From the NCBI GenBank assembly GCA_035610835.1, contig CM069455.1:15683266-15747265 (forward strand): a stretch of 64,000 bases of DNA, written 5' to 3'. Below, piece after piece: positions 32,667-44,000 of the stretch. The notes beneath the pieces were generated by a model. That model saw only the letters and a program-made list of their open reading frames with translations. It searched no databases and was not told where the DNA came from. The position numbers and the translations under genes were made by a program. Source of the stretch: Ophiura sarsii. Its lineage: Eukaryota > Echinodermata > Ophiuroidea > Amphilepidida > Ophiuridae. Position 1 is the stretch's first letter; each line of letters starts with the position of its first letter.

Positions 32667-33444
32667 TAGTATAGCTTATAACTCGAAAGCGAGTCATTGA
32701 GAAAGTGTCTTTTTTTTCTCGTGCTAATTCCAGAAAATATTAAATAATTCTGAATTTCTTTGGAAATATTTTCGTCTCTGACTCGACATTTGCTGAGTTC
32801 ATTGTTAGCAGAGATATTACAAGCATTTCAAGTTACTGACGCTTTAATATTTTCTTGATACTTAGGAGAGTGCAAAGACTACTATCAACTCGGTATGGAG
32901 GATGGCAGAATAAAAGACGATCAGTTAACTGCGTCTAGCGAGTATAAAAACCCATCAACATATTACGGCCCTCTCAATGCAAGATTAAATAGACCTCTGC
33001 AGCCTGGCAGTGTTGGAGCATGGCGACCCCTAACTGCAGGAAACCAGTGGATACAGGCAGACCTCCTACTTCCGCGACTTGTTGCCGGAGTGATTCTGCA
33101 AGGAAGAAATGGTCTTGACCACTGGGTGAAAAAGTACACAGTTGGGACTGAGACGGAGTTACTTGGCTCAATGTGCAAGATGCCCAGGGAAATGATCTGG
33201 TAAGTAGGGTTCGAATTTAGCGCAAGACCTAGGCTATTGCCAAATGCAAGCGCAACGGCCCACTAATGATGATAGGTTACCCTGGTTGCTAGATGTTATA
33301 ATCGCTAAAGGTTCCACTCTTAACATACTGAACTTCATATGATACATTCAACATACAAACAATGTTAGCGGGTCATCTGCAAGGACATTTTTTAACATAA
33401 ACGTATACCGTTGTTCCTGCTGGTAGTTAAGATCCTCCAGCCTT

Positions 33445-34030
33445 TAACCCTTCTCTTACCAAGGCATTTTAGTAACACGGCTTACCAAGTGAAGTAGGGT
33501 TGTTGCTTAGATTTTCCATACGATCCCTCCTATCATGAAGGTGATGATTGGTACCAATGGTCAGCTATGGGACTCCCCTATCCAGTGATATCAAAATAAG
33601 AACCAACATACCCAGCACCTTGATCCTATGACGTCATTATGCAAGTGCGCCATCGAAAAAACAGGAAAATCTTGATTGTACACAAAAGTATAGAGCAAAA
33701 TTGATTTTTGGCTAAAATTTAACAAGAGTAATCAATTTTACTGAAATTTTGTTGTTAAAATATGAAAGACAAGTATAAATTATGTAAAAAATAAAGTTTT
33801 AGCTCAATATCTTGTAAAATGCAACTAAAAGAGCAAGTTTTGTGATAAACTTTGTGATAAACCAGTTTTACACAGTAAAATATAGGGAAGGTTTAACCCC
33901 CCCCCCCCCACCCTTGGACTTTAACGGACTACCATAAGTGGTAGGTCGATTTTTGTTCGCTAAAATGTGCGCAAAGGATGTAAAAACAATTAGCCGAGGT
34001 CAATTCCCGGTATGTTTGAGCATTTTGGTG
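33445..34030 (+). repeat. Second ACCCTTCTCTTACCAAGG-family copy
   Basis: Related over most of its length to 31434-31990, ending GTTTGAGCATTTTGGTGCATC. Lies in the intron between the two discoidin pseudo-exons. Confidence 0.6.
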
Positions 34031-34874
34031 CATCAGGAGAAACATCTTAGATGGGGTTTCAACAATCCCCACCCCTTGTTGGGGGAAAGGGTTAAACAAT
34101 AGCGTTGTATTTGGCCCTTTGTTGCAGATAATGGCGCAAAATTCGATATTGCGCGATTAGTTGAGGTCTATGTATATTAGAATAACAGCAACGAAAGTGA
34201 GGCGAAGAATATGTAATACAATTTTCAAAACTCACGCGATTTGTTTTCGTTTGGTCTCGTTTTCGTGTTTTCATGTTATCACGCAATATCGATGTTATCC
34301 CATCAAAGGCACCGATTACAAACAAATGCATAGCATTTGGCTTCCCTGAAAGTGGTCAAAAAGCTTTGATGAAGTTAAGGCTGGACCAGGAACAAGGTGA
34401 GCATTGAAAGTCCATCAGTATAAAATTATTTCACACTCAGCACTTTGCTTCGATGTATTTTTCATTATATCTCACTTATTCTTTGCTTCGAAGGTCTTCG
34501 ATGGAAATACTGATAAAGAGACCCCAATTACCAGTATATTTCCTTCACCAATTAAAGCCAGATACGTGAGGATTCAACCAACTGCTTGGAATAACCATCC
34601 CAGTTTACGCTTTGATTTGCTTGGCTGCGATGGTAATCTCTCATTTTCCTTTAATTTCATTTATTGCTGGTGTATTTATGTGATGGTTATTGTAATAAGA
34701 TAAAGAGTAAAAGGTCACTTTATTTCGAGTGGAGCATCTATTTGACACGCTAGAATTCCTTATGTGAACAGGAACACAACCACAATACCTATGAACACAG
34801 AGTTTGTCTGATGATTCTATACATTCTGGTTTGAGTGCGGTTTTCAAAATTGAGCTTTTGTTTTATTACTATTA

Positions 34875-35427
34875 TTCTCCTCCTCCTCCTCCCCTTCCTT
34901 CTTCTTCTTCTTCTTCTTCTTCTTCTTCTTCTTCTTCTTCTTCTTCTTCTTCTTCTTCTTCTTCTTCTTCTTCTTCTTCTTCTTCTTCTTCTTCTTCTTC
35001 TTCTTCTTCTTCTCCTTCTTCTCCTTCTCCTTCTCCTTCTCCTCCTCCTCCTCCTCCTCCTCCTCCTCCTCCTCCTCCTCCTCCTCCTCCTCCTCCTCCT
35101 CCTCCTCCTCCTCCTCCTCCTCCTCCTCCTCCTCCTCCTCCTCCTCCTCCTCCTCCTCCTCCTCCTCCTCCTCCTCCTCCTCCTCCTCCTCCTCCTCCTC
35201 CTCCTCCTCCTCCTCCTCCTCCTCCTCCTCCTCCTCCTCCTCCTCCTCCTCCTCCTCCTCCTCCTCCTCCTCCTCCTCCTCCTCCTCCTCCTCCTCCTCC
35301 TCCTCCTCCTCCTCCTCCTCCTCCTCCTCCTCCTCCTCCTCCTCCTCCTCCTCCTCCTCCTCCTCCTCCTCCTCCTCCTCCTCCTCCTCCTCCTCCTCCT
35401 CCTCCTCCTCCTCCTCCTCCTCCTTCT
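34875..35427. repeat. Long pyrimidine trinucleotide expansion (TTC)n(CCT)n
   Basis: About 110 bp of (TTC)n, a mixed zone, then about 390 bp of uninterrupted (CCT)n. The matching interval in copy 2 (47037-47170) is short and imperfect. All long homopolymeric reading frames across it (Pro, Leu, Ser, Arg, Glu) are products of the repeat. It ends 75 bp before the splice acceptor of the last exon. Confidence 0.95.
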
Positions 35428-35599
35428 TTTTCCTATTTTTATTTTTCGTATTAATTTTAATCTTTTTCTTTTTTTTCTTTCTTCTTCTTTCTCTTCTTCT
35501 ACAGGAGACTCGCTGGCTGCCCACCACAACTACCAGCCTTTTTCTACCACTGACGTTAACAACAATCAACAACAAGTCATCATTTTAAAACAGAACTAA

Positions 35600-37473
35600 C
35601 CGAAAATTCAAATACCATTATTAAACTTGTGAAGGTCTTGTCGATCTTGTGTTAATATGGTGCAAAAAAGGGTTGAAACGAGTTTTGTTCATTGGTAATT
35701 TTTCGTTTTAGCGGTTTTTATTAATTAAAGTTAATTATTATGCCACATATATATCAAGAACCACAATACATTAAGGACTGTTTTATATTACGTGTTTTAT
35801 ATTTTGTATCGAACATTAGGCACGTGATGTTGTTTTTCATTAACCCCCTAGTCTAGATCATGAACGACTAAAATTGTAAAGCGTGTCCTGGAATGTTAGC
35901 TAAATTAAATACTGCATATATAAAGTAGATTTAGAACTTCAGCACAATTTAACAGTTGATCTACACACATTTTAAGCACACATTTTTGTTTACATTGCAT
36001 AATATTACAGCTTCATACATTTCCGTATGACTCGCGGAAATTATTGGCCACAAAATACATACGGCTCTCATTTTTATTTAAAAATTAAAAACATTGAGTA
36101 TATGATATAATACTCCCGGTCAAAAAATTCCTTCTTGAGTGCACGAACCTTTACAAAAGATGCCGAAATTGCACGTTGTAAACCGACCATGACTCAAGTT
36201 AATATAATTATGTATTTTCAACTCATGTCATATAATGAATGCGCTGCTTGCTTTCCATTCCTCCAAATTGACTTAACCATGAACATGACCTTAAAAAGAT
36301 AATGAACGAGATATTCTGACGCACAATTCGCAGGAAAGTGGTTCTTTCAGGGTTCTCAACTTTAATTTTGGTAGGGATGTGCGGCTGTGACTCTGGAAAC
36401 GTACACCGAACATAAACCAAATTTGAGAGAAAAGAGTCCCCAAATTAAACCAATTCATGTGATTTTCTTTTCAAAATGAGGGTAAAATTACCCAAAAAAA
36501 TCACTTGTTTAAAAATCAATGAAAATAAGCACTATTTTCCCAATTAAGGCAATCTTAAACCAAGTTTTAATGAAATTGAGGCCCATCAGTAAACCTAAAT
36601 TGCTGACAATGCCCCAAGAAACTACACTAAATGGCTGAAAATGCTACCTGAACCTTCCGCACATCCCCGTACCCCTATTTCTACTAAGAAACCCCATCGG
36701 ATTCTTTGACCATGAGTATTATAGTTTAAATGTTGGAATTATGAAAGGCTTAACCATACTTTTTAAATCAGTAAATTCGTGATTCGTAATAGATTATCTA
36801 TATAATACATATAAAAGAATACCTATGCCTTGGTTCACTGTAAATTCGGCAGTCACGTAGGCTCCTATTTCGCGGAAGTAAAGTCAAGTTCGCGAGCGTT
36901 GACACTTGCGTACAAGGGCAATATGTACAGACATGCTTGCAATACAGCCAAAGAAAAAAGAGTATGCGTCAATTCCGATCTTATGTGAATCAAGGTATGG
37001 ACAATTTTGAGGGTTATGAACTAGATTTGTTCATTTTTCTTCACTTAGATACCTTTATTATTGTAGTTCTATTACAAAATCGTTATCACTTTGTAAAGAT
37101 TTCAACTCACTTTGATGTTATATAGTGAACATAATAATTAGGTGACATACGCATATAATATGAAGGTATGGGGAAATGTATCGTTTTAATACCCTAGGAG
37201 AATATGCTAATAGTGTAAAGGTTGGAAAAGATGTAAAAAGTGTATTTCAATGAATACAATAAAATGTGGTTATCTTATCAACGCAAAGATAATGTCTCCA
37301 TTTCTAAGTGTGTTATTGTCTGTATTTTTCGTATTGACAAACTTAATTTTTTAGTGAAACGTTTGTCTAACATTTTATTTATACAATCTCTATTTTTGAG
37401 CGAGAAGATGAACGAAGAATAACAATAGCAAGTTGTCCCTAAAATACCCTTTCGTACTCGCTTGCCACAACTG
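35600..37473. other. 3' flank of pseudogene copy; no gene
   Basis: Nearly identical to 47560-49470. AT-rich, with no exon recognised. Confidence 0.5.
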
Positions 37474-39379
37474 TACTCGCTTTTACTTGGGTTTGTTTTC
37501 GATATTTCATCTGTAGTGCGCCATTTTATATAGTTTCGCGGAACCTCTGCGCCTCGGGCGAAAGACTCGCTTCGCTCGTCTTTCGCCTCCGGCAAACTCC
37601 TCGCGCTCCGCGCTCGGTGGCGACGAACTACTCGCGCTTCGCGCTCGCTGTATTATCTTTTTTTTTTTAGTCCAGTGACCAACACCAGAACCGAGTCTTT
37701 GACAAAGACTAGTTTACCCCTCTTCCTATTCATTTTATTCCATTTATTAACCGACAGTAAAACATTAATTTTGACCAATACATAGATTTTTAAGGGTACT
37801 GTGTATTTAGGAAGAAAAGTAATAAATTTCACGCGATATGGAAAATGAAAAATTTTCCGGAGGGATTCGAACCAGCAATCTATTAGTTATGGAACGAATG
37901 ATCTACCATTGAGCTATTTGACTAGTTGGTCAGTGGCCGTAAAATAAACATATAAGAACCTGCGGCAGCTGTGTTTACATTGAAATCACTATGTACGCAT
38001 ACTGCAAGTGCCGACCAAAAATGACAAATTTTGAATAAAAACTCGAACACAATACTACTCAAAAATAGCATAAACTTTAGAAGGAGATATCAGATAAATA
38101 TTGTGGATGGAAATATGGCAAGGATATTGAATGGGAAATCTCAATATCGTACAAAACCAAATATATTCGAGTAAAAATGAGTTTAAATTATATGACTTCA
38201 TAACGTGAACATTTGAAATGAGCGAAAAATGTTTCAACAATTATATAATAGCCACATTCTTTCTTTGGAGTTTTTGAAACATCTGAAATTGAATCAACAG
38301 TGATTTGCTGGTTATTTGTGAAAACAGTCTTGACTGGAAAATACCGTGAGGGGCCTAAAACCCGAAGTTGGCCTAAGTTTTTAATTGATAGTATACATTT
38401 TGTTCTTAAATAGATTTTACAAATTTATTATGTAATAAGCTAAATATTACCTAGTCTTTTTCTGAGTCTCTGAAGCAAGAGGACCAATTAAGTCCAAGTT
38501 TCATGAAAATCGGAGGAACTTGACATTTTGACCCTTGTACAAAGTGACGATTGACCTTTGACCCCGGAACTCCTCAACCTTAGGTTAAATTTGCAAGAAC
38601 ATTATATTTCTTGCAATTAAAAGGACCAGACCAATAATTTGATATGCCGTTGACTGAAATTGAGCATGTTCATATTTTAACATTGTTTTCCCCATTGAAA
38701 TGGCCATTTTGAAATTGCTGGTGAACCTCTTTCGACATGAAATTAAAAAATGTGGCTATTTTGTATTCCTCAATGTCTATTTTACATTATATAAAAGTGT
38801 CATCGAGTATAGCAAAATGAAATGCAACCTTCTATATTGCTACATATTCCCGGAGAGGGCACCTCCATTGTGAGACGACGCGTATGTAGGGCGGGCTGTT
38901 AAGACCACCTTTTTTCAGTATCACTGTCATCCAATGACCCCATGTTTTGTACATTTTCCTCTCACTGTAAGCGAAAAACCATGGTTTTTACCCGATAACC
39001 CAATATTTTGTATATTTTGCTCTCACCGAATACCCCTTAGTGTTAAGTGTCAGCCCTACAAAGACATCTAATTTATATCCATTTCATATTGGAGTACCTC
39101 TCCCCCGGCACATTATGCCGTATATTATTATACTATTTGATCTGATGTTTAACGTCCAACGCAACGACTAGACTATCATAGAATATCACCTGTTACTGTT
39201 CGATCGCATCCAAAAGTGCATTCCCAGAATGCATTGCATTTTTAATATGATATTTATAATAACACAATTTAACTTGCTTTTACCATTTCCCTTGATAAGA
39301 CATCAGTAGAAATAAACCCGTCGTGAATCCTTTCATTGTCACTGATTGTCGTAGAGTTTACTAAATGTATTCGTACATA
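37474..39379. other. Intergenic: hairpin, tRNA-like fragment, repeat with DR1-like motif
   Basis: GGCGAAAGAC and GTCTTTCGCC (about 37558-37588) form a GC hairpin inside a CGCTTCGCG-rich patch. 37855-37925 is tRNA-like. 38345-38720 belongs to the repeat family with TGACCTTTGACCC (about 38552). No protein-coding exon seen. Confidence 0.45.
37855..37925 (-). other. tRNA-derived sequence
   Basis: Minus strand ATAGCTCAATGGTAGATCAT (A box) and GGTTCGAATCC (B box) with CAT in the anticodon position. The acceptor arms do not pair, so a SINE head or pseudo-tRNA is more likely than a gene. Confidence 0.45.
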
Positions 39380-40019
39380 CAGGGTGTATCAAAATGAATT
39401 GTGCACTTGATTGTCACTGACTTTGACCTTGGTGTGGGCATTTAACCGTAACATTTTTGATGTGATTTAAAAGAGTGTCTGTTTATCTCTATATTCTGAA
39501 AAAATGAAAGAAATTGATCAAAGAATAAGCTCAGGATGATAATTTCTGTAAAGCAACCTCTTTTTTCATCATTCCAATGAGATTTACACACAGTAAGAAT
39601 GGCCTTGTTAATGTGTTCAACATCCCAAAATCATTAACTAAATGGTTACTGAAATACGTAAAAAACCCAATTATGGAATAACAAATGAATGTACTAGCAA
39701 CACCCTTCCTTATTTTCAAGGTTACAGTAGAAAAATCTGAATAAAAAAGTCCACCTGTCACAGATCAACAATGCAACATCAAACCACAGATTTACAGATG
39801 TAACAATACATTGGTTGTGAACTCTCCGTCATAATCACCATTGAAAATCGTCTCTTAACTGTGTAAATCCCATTGGAATGATGAACAAAGAGATTGCTTT
39901 ACAGCATATGGAGATAAATAGATACTCTTTCAAAATACATAAACATTTTACGGTTGAATGCATGCTCAAAGGTCAAGGGCAGTGAGTATCAAGTGCACAA
40001 TTCATTTTGATACACCCTG
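39380..40019. mobile_element. 640-bp full-length hairpin element
   Basis: CAGGGTGTATCAAAATGAAT and its inverse form the ends, flanked by TA (39378-39379, 40020-40021). Complementarity continues inward through TCATTCCAATGAGATTTACA-like arms almost to the centre near 39700, so nearly the whole element folds back. Same end motif as 17633-18529. Confidence 0.8.
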
Positions 40020-40062
40020 TATAGCAGTTTTTCCGGAACTTGACCAGATTTGGACTTTCTAG

Positions 40063-40175
40063 CCGGGGTTAGGGTTAGGGATAGGGTTTACGGATACGGT
40101 TAGCGTTTTAGTGTGAGGGTTAGGGTTAGGGTATATGGATAGTGTTAGGGCCTGGTGTTCAGGTTAGGTCAAGGG
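40063..40175. repeat. Degenerate GGTTAGGG repeat
   Basis: About 110 bp of GGGTTAGGG/GGATAGGGTT-like sequence next to another ACACCCTGTAT motif (about 40201). Too short and irregular to be telomeric. Confidence 0.6.
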
Positions 40176-40908
40176 TGAAGGCCTGGTCAGGTTATCGACA
40201 CACCCTGTATTTTGTATTTAGAGTAAGCAGTTATCCAGCAATGTATAACAGAATAAGTATTTAACTACTGTGGACCGTATCGTTTGAAATACAATACAAA
40301 CAAAATGCGTATAAAATAAACTCTTTGTCCTAAACCCGGACTTGGGTTAGAAATCAAATTAACACATGTTGCTTTACTCTAATGGATTCTAAAACTATTG
40401 TAAAACACACATAATATATATGATGTTGCCAATCGCCTGCGTATTTGTCGGTCATTCTGGTAATACAGATATCAGGTCATATATTACTTGATTTAATACC
40501 CAATTTTGTTGGGGAATGTCACATACAAAAATAATAAAAAGTACATCATGATACCGGACCTTATCTATTTAGATTGTTAACCCTCTTTTCGCGAACATTA
40601 TGTGCAACTGCAGCGGCAAACGACATATTATTATTTATAAACAAAGTAAAATAATTAAGGAATTGTTAATAAATACGTATTTAGATTCAGCATGACATGT
40701 GGCAAAGTGAGTACAAGCTAGTGTAGATATTGCTCAACTGGTTCTTAAGATAGCCTTGCGGAAACGTGAAACTGGAAGCAGTATTCAGTGGACAGAGAAC
40801 TAATGACAACAAGTGGCTACGTGGCTACGTGGCGCACAAACCATTAACTCCACCTGGTATCATTGAGCTGGTTTGCGTGCGGGCCAGGTTTATCATTCCT
40901 TCGGAAAG

Positions 40909-41025
40909 ATGGCTCGATTGAGGACGTGTCTGTTTTATTTCTCGGTGCTATTACTTATCTTCTGGACTGTAGAGGCATCAGATGTCGTTGAAATACAATC
41001 AGACGAAACTGCAGAAGATGTGGTG
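40909..41025 (+). CDS. Exon 1: signal peptide
   Basis: ATG at 40909 begins a basic-hydrophobic leader, followed by an acidic segment (EIQSDETAEDVV). The donor GTAAGT is at 41026, phase 0. The ATG is the first in this frame with a leader and no exon was seen upstream. Confidence 0.8.
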
Positions 41026-44000
41026 GTAAGTAACAGAAAGTTTGCTTTTTAGATTTGGAATGAGCACTGATTTCTTTGATCACTTCACCACAGACTATAG
41101 AAAGAAGAAGAGACCCAATTTTGCGACTCATCGTAGGAAAATCGAAAGGTCAGAATATATATTATATAACGAAATGTTAAAGCAATGTTCCATAATTCTA
41201 ATAGAATCAAATTTGACTAAAATCTGTTGCCACAATGAGAAGTTATTATGAAGGTAAGGTAGATAAATATAATTATGACTACTGAAAATTGTCATTTTTC
41301 TATATTCAAAACAAATAGGAAAGTCCCAAGTAAATGTTGATAGTTATTTTGATTCTTTTTATCGGAATTCTGCAAACAATCGTCTTTGTGAATCTGGTGT
41401 TCGTTATCATTTTAAACATATCATACCTTTTTCGATTATGACTAGCAGACCTTTTATCGACTGTTACTAGCGGGTTTTTTTTCAATTATGACCGACAAAC
41501 TCTTTTCTCGATTATGACTAGCCTATCTTTCTTCTCAATTATGACTGACTAGCTAGTTTTTTGCTCGATTGGGACTAGAGAAATGTGTTTTATTTATTAA
41601 TGACTACCGAATCTTTTGTTCCGTTTATGACTAGCAAAATCGGGCTATGCGAAATTACGATCTAGCTGTCTGGTCCCTTATATCAAACAACTAGGACAGC
41701 TCGACAATGTGGCCGCCTAGCCAGGGTGGTGCGGTGTATGGCCCCAATGGTCAGGGGAAACTTACAATATAGTAGGGCCCTTACGGCAAGTTGTAAGCGG
41801 AGTGGTATCATTTTTGATGCCGGACATGTTTTTAATTTTCTTTGCAAATCAAGTCATCAATGTAATATTCTGTAAATTCGTGACAAAGGCTAATTTAACG
41901 TTCATAAAAAAGATTAAATAAATATGGGAATTTATAACGCGCGACATATCACCCAAATTGGGATGGGTCTCAAGGCGCTGTTGTGGAACGGCGCCCTAGG
42001 CTGCCCGACACAACAAGAATAACCAGAGGCGACGGGAGAGGGATATGGGAATAAGGCCAACTTTAATATCTCATTTATATTGTATACCTTGTTATTTTAT
42101 AGAACTATTTTGCAGCAACAACAGATCATCTTTTGTCGGAAATATGCGCCTGTCGTGAAGAAGGTTAGTTCTAGTGGTTAAATCAATATTTTATTTCTGA
42201 TTAGAAAGCTTTGTATGTTCGACAAGAAGTCGTTATTTAGGTCAGGTAACTTTATAGTACTGAAAAAGTATCACTTTCACCTGACGAAAGTGTAGCCTAC
42301 GTAAAGCATAAGTCAGCGAACTTTTTGTCTTCAAAATTGATTGAAGTGCCCGTGCCCTGTTCTACCCCCCCATCAATTTCGTGCCATATGGAACGAAATG
42401 GCTTAATATGCATGTAAAACAATATCTAAACGGATTTGTTACATCTCTATTGAATGGTTTAGATGTTTTATCATTTCTCCATAAAAAAATATACCCTTTT
42501 TAGTTGGTATTACTATCAATAACACATCTAAAAAATGTTTTTGATTGTTGGAAACATGCATATTTCAGACTGTAGTGAGTGAACATTCGGGATGCCGAAT
42601 GTTGACTATTAATCGCGGATTTTTGCAGGATGTTTTTGCAGGATGTCTTAGTTTTTTAGATGTTCTTTCAAATTATGTGAATAAGAGACATTTTGTTTGA
42701 AAAAAACACATTGAGGGAGTTATCCTGAACACATTTCGTTGTATTGCTTTTACAGGAAAAGGTGTATCTGCATCCAAATTAGATGAGCTACCCATGGATT
42801 GCTATGATATCCTGCAGTCGGGGCAGACAAAGAGTGGTCGCTATGATATCTACCCATTTGATTCCGGAATACCAGATACACCTGTGCGTGCATTGTGTGA
42901 TATGGACACAGACAAAGGAGGATGGACGGTAAGAAGCAATAGCGTTTAAAAAGGTATCTTGCTCTTAGGCTCAACAAACAACAATCCTCTCCAACCAAAA
43001 TATGTTCAGCATGATGGAGCTACCATCAAATTTATATTGAAAGTTAGACATTAATTACTAGGCCGACTCAGTCGAGTTCCGACCTAAAACATGTTTATAC
43101 ATCAATCACGCATAGATCTTGGATCACAATTCCAGGTATCATTTGACACTCTTTAAAAATTTAATGTCGAAAAGCGGTGTCAAATGAGTCATATAGATAT
43201 GTCGGAAGTGAGAGTCAAAAAATAATAATAATTGGACATGTGTGGAAAAATATTTTAATGCCCGAACAGAGTGCCTTCTTCATAGTCTCTCAACACACGA
43301 TCGATATGGTTTTGATGCATTTCTTTTATTATCATAAAATGTCACAATCTTTTTTTGTTACCCTAGACCGTATTTGCGATGTTTACATGATATTATCTTT
43401 TTGAAATCATATAATACATGTATCTATATATCCTAATTGTGTTTAGCTAGATATTAATAAAGATGCCCCATTAACAACACTGTGCGACAAGTTGCAACAT
43501 TATCCCTCTATTATGGTTAGAGAGAAGTAAAAAGAAAAAACATAATAATCGTGATAAACTGATGTAGCAAGTAACATAAATTGATCAAGTTAGAGGTTTT
43601 CAACTACCTCCGAAGTATTCAATGTCCATTTTGTTTCCTTTCCTTTCAATACTTTCGTCTTCAGGTTTTCCAAAGAAGAATTGACGGCTCCGTCGATTTC
43701 AATCGCCGATGGGAGGATTACAAACACGGCTTTGGTTCCATTGGTGGTGAATTCTGGCTCGGAAATGAAAATCTGTACATCATAACCAGTCAAAGAGAGT
43801 ACGAGATGAGAATAGAGATGCAGGAATGGAATGGCACCAAGCATTATCTCACCCAGGATCACTTTCGTGTCGGAGACGAGACAACTGAGTACAGACTCGT
43901 TGTAAGATCGGTTGATGATAATCCAGGTATGGTTGACATACAAAATTCCATATCACAATCAATTTGCATTCAATCGTATTACTTACTTAGTCATCTTCAT

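Larger units (their letters stand above)
30596..35599 (+). pseudogene. Partial duplicate of the fibrinogen/discoidin gene (non-functional)
   Basis: Exons corresponding to 4-7 of the gene at 40909-47444 are at 30596-30857, 32866-33199, 34494-34632 and 35505-35599. The first FReD exon is intact. The first discoidin exon has a net 4-nt loss near 33145 (GTTGGGACTGAGACG instead of the longer GTTGGGTACAGTGAAGACG), which shifts the frame to an early stop. The last exon is cut after STTDVNNN by a deletion of about 310 bp, losing the NCA...C calcium and disulphide region. No signal-peptide exons lie upstream; a Penelope relic and AT repeat occupy that position. It may still be transcribed, but it cannot encode the full protein. 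Confidence 0.8.
30493..37473 (+). repeat. Segmental duplication, copy 1 (degraded)
   Basis: Homologous to 43553-49470 from GATAAACTGATG to CTTGCCACAACTG. It covers FReD exon 4, both discoidin exons, the beginning of the last FReD exon and the 3' flank. It lacks gene exons 1-3. Differences include a pyrimidine repeat expansion (34875-35427), a MITE-bearing segment (about 32433-32800) absent from copy 2, and deletion of most of the last coding exon. Confidence 0.85.

Noticed and set aside
34789..35599. Long ORFs of poly-Arg, poly-Pro, poly-Leu/Ser and poly-Glu on both strands
   Set aside because: All are readings of the (TTC)n(CCT)n microsatellite; only the last 95 bases (35505-35599) are a real exon remnant.
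40063..40175. Interstitial telomere
   Set aside because: TTAGGG units are irregular and only about 110 bp long; a degenerate simple repeat explains it.
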